Assembly (NCBI GenBank): GCA_031281925.1
Contig: JAITES010000172.1
Span: 1-12,195 of the forward strand
Source: Treponema sp.
GTDB lineage: Bacteria; Spirochaetota; Spirochaetia; Treponematales; Breznakiellaceae
Direction: 5' to 3'
Length of the DNA stretch: 12,195 nucleotides
Position 1 is the first letter of the stretch; every line of letters begins with the position of its first letter. A program made the translations under genes and the position numbers. The notes below the pieces were generated by a model. It had not been told where the DNA came from. It searched no databases and saw only the letters and a program-made list of their open reading frames with translations. Of the stretch, positions 1 to 5,597 are shown one piece after another.

Positions 1-189
1 TCCCGCAGGGTCGACATCCGCTACTTCGGCAGCAGGATCAACACCTTCGGCCAGCTCCACGCCAACATCCGGGACCCCGGCTTCTGGTGGGGCCCCAACT
101 CCTGGCGCCTCACCGGCCCCGCCTGGACCTACGAGTACCGTTTCTGGCCCCAGGGGGTGCTCAAGTCGCCGGAGATCAGGGAGATTTAG
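1..189 (+). CDS. C-terminal fragment of an unidentified protein, possibly a glycoside hydrolase (5' end outside window)
   Basis: Frame 1 is open from the first base to a TAG at 187-189, giving 62 residues. Of the 62 sense codons, 60 end in G or C, so this is clearly coding and very different in codon use from the genes to its right. The fragment is rich in aromatic residues and glycine (GSRINTFGQLH, then DPGFWWGPNSWRLTG, then WTYEYRFWPQGVL). The pattern G-S-x-x-N-T-F-G-x-L-H followed by an aromatic W-T-x-E-Y stretch resembles, from memory, the closing beta-sandwich of some large glycoside hydrolases of the rhamnosidase or beta-galactosidase-like kind. That assignment is tentative. The gene converges on the adenylate cyclase, with 95 bases between the stop codons. 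Reading frame and stop are certain; function is not. Confidence 0.7.
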   Translation, partial: SRRVDIRYFGSRINTFGQLHANIRDPGFWWGPNSWRLTGPAWTYEYRFWPQGVLKSPEIREI

Positions 190-284
190 CAGCCTGTAAG
201 GTCTAATTTGTGTCTGCCCATAAAGTCGTATAGACAGACTCTAATCTGCAGGAATTTTGAAAACTTCAGTTTCCCGGACAGACT
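190..284. other. Convergent spacer between the left-edge gene and the adenylate cyclase
   Basis: This short, AT-richer stretch holds no ORF of note. An 11-base direct repeat, GACAGACTCTA, occurs at 233-243 and again at 277-287, where the second copy covers the cyclase stop codon. A weak A/T-rich inverted repeat (GAAAACT / AGTTTC, about 258-274) could fold but lacks a GC core, so I do not call a terminator. The base composition changes abruptly at the left border of this spacer. Confidence 0.4.
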
Positions 285-1952
285 CTATTTACTGTGCATC
301 ACCTCTACTCCGTTCCACTCCGGTGGAGGCGGGGTACGGGTGTATGCCTCGCAGCGTTTACAGAGGTTGTCCGCGTTGAAGTCGCCGGGAAGCAGGGCAA
401 GTGTTTCCCTGAAACGTAACGCGGCCTCGGCAAAACTGCGGCGGTAGTAAAGATCCATGCCCGCATTGTGGATGGCCCAGGCCTTTGTTTCGGAAGGGGA
501 AATGCCGCGCTTTACCGTATAGATCTTTACGCCCTTTGTTTTTCCTTTGACAGCAACGGTGTCGAGAAGCCGGGCGGGGATCTTTGGTTCAAGGTTCCTT
601 ATCTTTTCGTAGAGGAATTCGGAAATAAGCAATTCCGAATGGTATGTCTTTGTAAGGCCCTCCATGCGGCTTGCCAGGTTTACCGCATCCCCGATGACCG
701 TATAGTCCATCTTCCGCTCGCTGCCGATATTTCCCACAGTAACAGTACCGTAGTTGATCCCGATTCCGATGTTGAATTCCTTCTTTCCCAGTTTCCGCTG
801 GTTTTCGTTGAAACCCTCAAGCGCATCGATCATGTCAAGGCCGGAAAGGACAGCGGAAAGAGCGTCGTCATCGTGTTTTACCGGAGCGCCCCAGAAGGCC
901 ATGATTGCGTCTCCGATGTATTTGTCAACAATACCGTTGCGGTTCATGATGATGTCAACCTGGCCGGAAAAATAACGGTTAAGCGAATTTACAAGATCGT
1001 CGGGAGCCATGGATTCTGAAATGGTAGTAAAACCGCGGATGTCGGAGAAGAGTATGGCCAGTTCCCGGTTTTCCCCCACGAGCATTGATTCGGGAGATGC
1101 AAAAAATTTGTCGATTAAATCTTTTGGAACATACTTCTGGAAAATATGGCGGATTCTGGTTTCCTTTTTCCCCGCAAGAACCGCATCAAAGGCATAGCGC
1201 TTTATCTGGGAGTAGGCCTTGTCCAGTTCCCCTGTCATAAGGTTGAAGGTCTGGGCAAGCTCCCCGGTTTCATCCCGGTATTCCACCTCCACCCGGGAAG
1301 AGAGGTCTGCGGAACTTATGATGGCCTTCATTGTTTGTACCACCCGGCTCAAGGGCCGTGTGAGATGCCGGGAAAAGAGGATGAGCAGTATTACTGCGGC
1401 AGCGATAGCCGCCGCCAGGGTAACAATGGTCTGGAAGGCGATGCGGTTTGCGTCCCGGTAAAAGACAGCCTTCTCTTCGGTGAGGAGTATATACCACCGG
1501 AAGGGAGGGAAGAAAAAGGAACGGAAAACCCGTTCCGTCCCGCCGATTTTAGCCGTCATGATCCCCTGGTTTTCCGCCTTCAGGAGCTCTGCAAGCACAG
1601 GCCGTTCCCCGGGGAGAATTTCAATTGGACCTGTGGACATGACCGCGTTCCCTTCAGGATCAAGTGCGAGAATCAGTTCCGTGTCGCTGAGTATGATGCT
1701 GCGGCCGTAATTTTCCACCGCAAGTTTGGCCGCGTCAACCATGTCGGGATTACCGGCATAGTCGTTTTCCACAAGAAGAGACCACTGGTTTTCGGCGTAT
1801 TTTTCCAGTTCCGAAGCCTTGAAGCTTAAGAACTGCTGCGTGATACGGCTGACCCCGTTTACCGCGCTGAAGTAGGAGGCGGTTTCGGCAAGGCAGAGGC
1901 TGACAATGATCAGGGGCAGGACAACGAGAAATATTTTAACGCGGATCTTCAT
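285..1952 (-). CDS. Membrane-bound class III adenylate cyclase with Cache-like sensor, HAMP and C-terminal TPR-like tail
   Basis: The 555-residue protein is predicted to convert ATP to cAMP at the inner membrane. Residues 5-23 form a first membrane segment. Residues 26-172 form a periplasmic sensor with Cache-like features (DPEGNAVMST, then a late PPFRWYILLTEE). A second membrane helix spans about 173-194, followed by HAMP (195-247) and a linker. The cyclase domain runs from about 296 to 480. It shows metal-binding D304 in FSDIRGFTT and D348 in DKYIGDAIMAFW, and N425 and R429 in GDAVNLASRME. The purine-specifying pair is K344 and T418, the Lys/Thr combination of class IIIb cyclases such as cyanobacterial CyaB1, which fits ATP rather than GTP. 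Residues 488-555 form one TPR-like helical pair ending in PPPPEWNGVEVM and a final Lys, a tail common on such cyclases. No clear Shine-Dalgarno precedes the ATG, but the start gives a sensible N-terminal anchor. The orphan gene ends 72 bases upstream on the same strand. Confidence 0.93.
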   Translation of the reverse strand: MKIRVKIFLVVLPLIIVSLCLAETASYFSAVNGVSRITQQFLSFKASELEKYAENQWSLLVENDYAGNPDMVDAAKLAVENYGRSIILSDTELILALDPEGNAVMSTGPIEILPGERPVLAELLKAENQGIMTAKIGGTERVFRSFFFPPFRWYILLTEEKAVFYRDANRIAFQTIVTLAAAIAAAVILLILFSRHLTRPLSRVVQTMKAIISSADLSSRVEVEYRDETGELAQTFNLMTGELDKAYSQIKRYAFDAVLAGKKETRIRHIFQKYVPKDLIDKFFASPESMLVGENRELAILFSDIRGFTTISESMAPDDLVNSLNRYFSGQVDIIMNRNGIVDKYIGDAIMAFWGAPVKHDDDALSAVLSGLDMIDALEGFNENQRKLGKKEFNIGIGINYGTVTVGNIGSERKMDYTVIGDAVNLASRMEGLTKTYHSELLISEFLYEKIRNLEPKIPARLLDTVAVKGKTKGVKIYTVKRGISPSETKAWAIHNAGMDLYYRRSFAEAALRFRETLALLPGDFNADNLCKRCEAYTRTPPPPEWNGVEVMHSK

Positions 1953-2024
1953 GAGAAAAACAATACAGAAGAATCCGTAAAACGTCCATTGGAACCGGAG
2001 GGCGGGCGCAAAAAAGGAATCTTT

Positions 2025-2249
2025 TCAGGCTACGCTGGCCGTATTCATCAAGCCGGCTTTATCAAGCTGATAAATATAACCGGTTTTGACACAGATTTCG
2101 AAAAGATGCCGTGTCATGGACTCTTCTATGATTCGCTCATTCCCGTCGGAGATTCTGGTCAGCCTGACGAGAAAACCGTCTTCGGTTTCCCGGATGATGT
2201 CCAGGTATTCGGTTTTGCCTTCCCGGCTTTTGATGCAGTACCGTTTCAT
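2025..2249 (-). CDS. Small conserved-looking protein of unknown function (74 aa)
   Basis: The 74-residue product begins MKRYCIKSREGKTEYLD and has a mixed charged and hydrophobic pattern that suggests a small beta-rich soluble protein with a helical C-terminal half (SMTRHLFEICVKTGYIYQLD). It has no signal peptide, membrane segment or recognised motif. There is an AGAAG immediately before the ATG and a GGGGAAAG about 20 bases upstream, neither ideal as a ribosome site. It lies between the DUF3298 lipoprotein and the cyclase on the same strand, and fills a gap that would otherwise be unusually long. I do not recognise the family. It is called a gene because of its position, strand agreement and protein-like composition. 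Confidence 0.6.
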   Translation of the reverse strand: MKRYCIKSREGKTEYLDIIRETEDGFLVRLTRISDGNERIIEESMTRHLFEICVKTGYIYQLDKAGLMNTASVA

Positions 2250-2304
2250 ACTTCTATTATCGGTACAAAGCTTTCCCCTACTTTAGCCCCGGAAGCCGTG
2301 CACA

Positions 2305-2327
2305 AATAAAATGCATAGCATTTTATT
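2305..2327 (-). terminator. Perfect 10-bp A/T-rich inverted repeat, likely terminator or operator
   Basis: AATAAAATGC and GCATTTTATT are perfect reverse complements separated by three bases (ATA). On the minus strand the hairpin starts 12 bases after the stop of the DUF3298 lipoprotein, and its 3' arm is T-rich (TTTTATTT), as in a weak intrinsic terminator. Because the stem has only two G-C pairs, it could equally be a symmetric protein-binding site in front of the 74-residue gene. Confidence 0.5.
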
Positions 2328-2339
2328 CGCAGGGGGTCC

Positions 2340-3131
2340 TTAGCGCAAATCCCGGCGGATAGCCTCTCCTTCGGCGCTGAGCAGGGCGCTAAGCTGCTTC
2401 CAGGGGATGCTGACTTCGATGGGCCCCATGGAATAGGGGGCAATCTCGTACTGATCCCAATGGAAACTCATTCCGGCCCTGTCCAGGAAAAAATTTTCCG
2501 TAATTTCCACAGTTTCTTCAAAAAAACCGCCATCCTTAAGGGTTGTACCGGAACCGGGATCCATCCGGGAACGCAGGGCCTCGTTGATAAGGGCCGTAAG
2601 TTCCCCCTCCGCGCCGTTTTTGATAATGAAAGCAGTATCGATCTGCCGTCCGGAAAGACGGTCAATGACAAAATAACGCTGTTCCCGCATCCCGTGGGCG
2701 CCGCCTGTAAAGGATTCACCGGTTTTACTGAAAACCCGGATGCGGGGGCTTTCCGTTATAAGGCTTACCGTTTCGCTGTGATACCAGTTCATCGACTGCC
2801 CATACTCGTCCCCGTTCCGGAAGCTGTTTTTCGCTTCAAGATACTCAGTCCGGTAAAGCTCTCCCCTCTCCGCGGCATACTGTTTCGCCGTCTGCCCCCC
2901 GTATACAAGGGAACGGAACAGGGCGGAATCGGGATCCCCATCCTCCAGATCCAGGAGATTGAATTCCTGCATCATGGCAGGCTCTCCTGAGCCTGTAAGG
3001 GGGATGCTCTTTTTTTCCGAAAAAGTGATAAAACGTGCCCCGCCGTTTTTCCCGGGCGCGGTTTGACAGGCGCAGATCAATGCCAGGCTTAAAACGCCGG
3101 GCAGAACGGTATAAAAGATATTCTTCTTCAT
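2340..3131 (-). CDS. DUF3298/RsiV-like lipoprotein
   Basis: The 263-residue protein has a lipoprotein signal: a hydrophobic stretch at 5-21 and a lipobox I-C-A-C with the lipidated residue at C22, so it should be anchored on the periplasmic side or at the cell surface. The body resembles the DUF4163/DUF3298 pair found in RsiV, PdaC and related extracytoplasmic proteins. The first part carries FTGGAHGM at 141-148, followed by the typical Y-F-V-I-D-x-x-S-G-R stretch. The end carries F-H-W-D-Q-Y-E-I-A-P-Y-S-M-G at 223-236 and a closing I-P-W-K-Q-L at 242-247. RsiV binds lysozyme and restrains a sigma factor, but no sigma factor gene is adjacent and this protein has no N-terminal cytoplasmic anti-sigma region, so a stand-alone envelope or glycan-binding role is more likely. 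No strong Shine-Dalgarno is visible before the ATG. The gene is divergent from the methyltransferase. Confidence 0.85.
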   Translation of the reverse strand: MKKNIFYTVLPGVLSLALICACQTAPGKNGGARFITFSEKKSIPLTGSGEPAMMQEFNLLDLEDGDPDSALFRSLVYGGQTAKQYAAERGELYRTEYLEAKNSFRNGDEYGQSMNWYHSETVSLITESPRIRVFSKTGESFTGGAHGMREQRYFVIDRLSGRQIDTAFIIKNGAEGELTALINEALRSRMDPGSGTTLKDGGFFEETVEITENFFLDRAGMSFHWDQYEIAPYSMGPIEVSIPWKQLSALLSAEGEAIRRDLR

Positions 3132-3178
3132 GTATACAATATAGCTTATTCTCTTGATTTTTGTTATGGAGTACTAAC
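3132..3178. promoter_or_regulatory. Short divergent spacer carrying the 5' signals of both flanking genes
   Basis: Only 47 AT-rich bases separate the two divergent starts, so promoter elements must overlap each other or the coding regions. TACAAT at 3135-3140 could serve as a -10 for the rightward gene, and TATATT read leftward could serve as a -10 for the lipoprotein, which would make its leader extremely short. Neither has a convincing -35. The GGAG at 3168-3171 is the ribosome site of the rightward gene. Confidence 0.35.
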
Positions 3179-4012
3179 GTGAATAAAACCGAGTGGTTCT
3201 ACGATGAGCGTTTCTGGGAGGAATTTGCCCCCATCATGTTTGACAGGAGACACTGGGAGGAAGTGGATCTTGCCTCGGATGCGGTTACCCGCATGGCTCA
3301 TCTCAATCTCTACGAACAAACGCCGGGCCTGAAAACAGAATCGAACATGAAGCGCGGTTTCACGCAAAAAGCCGCTGCGGAGGCTGAAAGGCCGCGGCTT
3401 CTCGATCTCTGCTGCGGTTTCGGGCGGATGAGTCTGGAATTTGCCCGCAGGGGCTTTGCCGTTACCGGGGTGGACATTACCAATGCCTATCTTGCCGCGG
3501 GCCGGGAGGACGCGGAGGCGGAGGGACTTGAGGTTGAATTTGTACAGGAGGACATACGCCGCTTCCGGAGGAATGAAGCCTTTGACCTTGCGGTAAACCT
3601 CTACAATTCCTTCGGGTATTTTGAAGATCCTGCAGATGACAGGATCGTTGTAAAGAATGTATACGATTCCCTTACGGATGGGGGAAGCTTCATCATTGAT
3701 GTGCTGGGAAAGGAGATCGCCGTCCGGGATTATACGGAAGCCGAATGGTTTGAAAAGGCCGGTTACATTGTTCTTACCGAGTATGAACCGGTGGATTCCT
3801 GGGGCAGCATCTGGAACCGCTGGATTCTTATAAAGGATACGGAACGGATAGAAAAGGTTTTTGTTCAGCGTCTCTATGCGGCCTCGGAACTTCGCAGTCT
3901 TCTTCTCGGCGCCGGTTTTGAACCGGTTGAGATCTACGGACGCTGGGATGAGTCGCCCTACGATACCCAGGCGCAGTCTCTCATCGCAGTGGCGCGGAAA
4001 AAGAAAGTCTGA
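3179..4012 (+). CDS. Class I SAM-dependent methyltransferase
   Basis: I place the start at the GTG of 3179, giving 277 residues, because GGAG sits seven bases upstream. The reading frame is open back to a TTG at 3161, but that start would lie ahead of this ribosome site. The protein has the Rossmann-type methyltransferase fold: motif I LLDLCCGFGRMS at 74-85 binds the methionine part of SAM, the acidic D99 in VTGVDIT should contact the ribose, VQEDIRRF at 122-129 is the adenine-side motif, and FDLAVNLYNSFGYF at 135-148 is motif IV. A later DGGSFIIDVL segment completes the sheet. About 70 N-terminal residues rich in W, F and D precede the core and may form a substrate lid. The substrate is not evident; small-molecule targets are more likely than DNA because no target-recognition domain is present. 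It lies 45 bases upstream of glpK on the same strand, possibly cotranscribed. Confidence 0.88.
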   Translation: MNKTEWFYDERFWEEFAPIMFDRRHWEEVDLASDAVTRMAHLNLYEQTPGLKTESNMKRGFTQKAAAEAERPRLLDLCCGFGRMSLEFARRGFAVTGVDITNAYLAAGREDAEAEGLEVEFVQEDIRRFRRNEAFDLAVNLYNSFGYFEDPADDRIVVKNVYDSLTDGGSFIIDVLGKEIAVRDYTEAEWFEKAGYIVLTEYEPVDSWGSIWNRWILIKDTERIEKVFVQRLYAASELRSLLLGAGFEPVEIYGRWDESPYDTQAQSLIAVARKKKV

Positions 4013-4018
4013 TATACT
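4010..4018 (+). promoter_or_regulatory. Candidate extended -10 promoter for glpK
   Basis: TGATATACT matches an extended -10 (TG, one base, then TATACT). Its TG belongs to the TGA stop of the methyltransferase. Transcription would start near 4025, about 20 bases before the glpK ribosome site. No good -35 lies at the usual distance, which an extended -10 can tolerate. It would let glpK be expressed apart from the gene before it. Confidence 0.35.
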
Positions 4019-4057
4019 CAAGCTTATTCCAAACAAGAGCAATCAGAGAGGCTGCAC

Positions 4058-5551
4058 ATGGCAAAGTATATCCTTGCCCTGGATCAGGGCACCACGAGTT
4101 CCCGCGCCATACTTTTTGACGGACGGCAGAACATCAGGGCCGCGGAGCAGAAGGAGTTCCCGCAGATCTACCCCCAGGAAGGCTGGGTGGAGCATGATCC
4201 CATGGAGATTTATTCCTCCCAGTATGCGGTGATGATGGAACTTATCACCAAACAGGGGATAAGCGCAAAAGATATTGCCGCCATCGGCATTACCAATCAG
4301 CGGGAAACAACGATACTATGGGATCGTAAAACCGGGAGGCCCATCTACAATGCCATTGTCTGGCAGTGCCGCCGTACCGCCTCCATCGTGGATGACCTGG
4401 TGAAGCAGGGTCTGGGAGACTACATCAAAAAAACAACAGGACTCGTACCGGACGCATATTTTGCCGGTACAAAGATCAAATGGATACTCGACCGGGTAGA
4501 AGGCGCCAGGGAGAAGGCGAGGCAGGGGGACATACTCTTCGGTACGGTGGATTCCTGGCTCATCTGGAAACTTTCCGGCGGCAAGGTTCATGTTACCGAT
4601 TATACCAATGCCAGCCGCACCATGATCTTCGATATTCATAAACTCACCTGGGACGAAAAGCTCCTTGCGGCCCTGGACATCCCGCGGGCCATGCTGCCTG
4701 AGCTGAAGAGTTCAAGCGAAATTTACGGCACGGTGAACATTCAGGGGGTGGAAATTCCCATCGCCTCCGCCGCGGGGGATCAGCAGGCGGCCCTCTTTGG
4801 GCAATGCTGCTTTGGCAAGGGGGATACCAAGAATACCTACGGTACGGGCTGCTTCCTCCTTATGAATACGGGAACCGAAGCGGTGAAGAGCAGGAACGGG
4901 CTTATCACCACCATTGCCGCAGGTCCTGTGGGGGAAAAAGGAAAAGTCAGCTATGCGCTGGAAGGTTCTGTCTTTGTGGCAGGCGCGGTGATCCAGTGGC
5001 TTCGGGACGAGATGCGGCTGATAACCGACAGCGCGGACACGGAGTATTACGCAGGAAAGGTGAAGGATACCGGGGGAGTGTATCTGGTTCCCGCTTTTAC
5101 GGGCCTCGGGGCCCCCTATTGGGACATGTACGCCAGGGGCTGTATCATCGGACTTACCAGGGGCACCAAGCGGGATCACATTATCCGTGCCGCGGAGGAG
5201 AGCATCGCATACCAGAGCCTCGATCTTATCCGGGCCATGGAGAAGGATACGGGAACCAAAATCGGCAAACTCCGGGTGGACGGCGGGGCAAGCCGGGATA
5301 TGTTTCTCATGCAGTTCCAGGCGGACATCATGGACGGTGAGATCCTCCGCCCGAAGATCCGGGAAACCACCGCCCTGGGAGCCGCATACCTGGCCGGTCT
5401 TGCCGTGGGCTACTGGAAGAGCCTTGACGAGATCAGGTCAAAATGGAAGATTGACCGCACATTCGTGTCCCATCTTGAGGATGATCGGCGTAAGGCGCTG
5501 ATCGCAGGCTGGCACAAGGCGGTAGAACGCAGCCGTTCCTGGACAGAGTAA
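4058..5551 (+). CDS. glpK: Glycerol kinase
   Basis: The 497-residue FGGY-family kinase phosphorylates glycerol with ATP to give sn-glycerol-3-phosphate in the cytoplasm, feeding lipid synthesis or glycolysis through G3P dehydrogenase. The match to E. coli GlpK is clear along its whole length and the size is normal. LDQGTTSSRA at 8-17 is the N-terminal phosphate motif. R82/E83 in TNQRET, Y134, and D241/Q242 in AAGDQQAALFG correspond to the glycerol-binding residues, with D241 as the likely catalytic base. NTYGTGCF (259-266), GLGAPYWD (349-356) and RVDGGASRD (406-414) complete the ATP domain. The loop between NIQG and IPIA (228-236) is shorter than in E. coli and lacks the G-G-T-R residues that bind fructose 1,6-bisphosphate. 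The Shine-Dalgarno GAGAGG at 4046-4051 lies six bases before the ATG. No glpF or glpD is adjacent. The next gene is convergent. Confidence 0.97.
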   Translation: MAKYILALDQGTTSSRAILFDGRQNIRAAEQKEFPQIYPQEGWVEHDPMEIYSSQYAVMMELITKQGISAKDIAAIGITNQRETTILWDRKTGRPIYNAIVWQCRRTASIVDDLVKQGLGDYIKKTTGLVPDAYFAGTKIKWILDRVEGAREKARQGDILFGTVDSWLIWKLSGGKVHVTDYTNASRTMIFDIHKLTWDEKLLAALDIPRAMLPELKSSSEIYGTVNIQGVEIPIASAAGDQQAALFGQCCFGKGDTKNTYGTGCFLLMNTGTEAVKSRNGLITTIAAGPVGEKGKVSYALEGSVFVAGAVIQWLRDEMRLITDSADTEYYAGKVKDTGGVYLVPAFTGLGAPYWDMYARGCIIGLTRGTKRDHIIRAAEESIAYQSLDLIRAMEKDTGTKIGKLRVDGGASRDMFLMQFQADIMDGEILRPKIRETTALGAAYLAGLAVGYWKSLDEIRSKWKIDRTFVSHLEDDRRKALIAGWHKAVERSRSWTE

Positions 5552-5570
5552 AGAACCCCGCGTGGCATAT

Positions 5571-5591
5571 CCGGGAAGACGGCTTTCCCGG
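5571..5591. terminator. GC-rich stem-loop between convergent genes
   Basis: CCGGGAA and TTCCCGG form a seven-pair stem, extendable by a G-U pair, around a six- to seven-base loop. It sits 20 bases after the glpK stop and about 7 bases before the stop of the convergent outer-membrane protein gene. There is no T-run on either side, so it is not a classical intrinsic terminator. Being symmetrical, it may serve both transcripts as a pause or 3'-end protecting hairpin. Confidence 0.45.
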
Positions 5592-5597
5592 GGGCGC

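Noticed and set aside
233..287. 11-base direct repeat GACAGACTCTA (233-243 and 277-287) as a possible attachment site
   Set aside because: It encloses only 33 bases, no integrase or tRNA is near, and an isolated pair this short may be chance.
2011..2024. Minus-strand AAAAG/CTTTT stem followed by a T-run after the 74-residue gene
   Set aside because: Only five A/T-rich pairs and overlap with the stop codon region; too weak to call a terminator.
2246..2443. Minus-strand ORF of 65 codons overlapping the lipoprotein end
   Set aside because: It lies in a different frame inside the DUF3298 gene, which has clear domain evidence, and lacks a ribosome site.
3161..3178. TTG start adding six residues to the methyltransferase
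   Set aside because: The GGAG ribosome site at 3168-3171 lies downstream of it and is correctly spaced for the GTG at 3179.
3164..4042. Minus-strand ORF of 292 codons opposite the methyltransferase
   Set aside because: The plus strand encodes clear SAM-binding motifs with a good ribosome site; the antisense product has no coherent motif.
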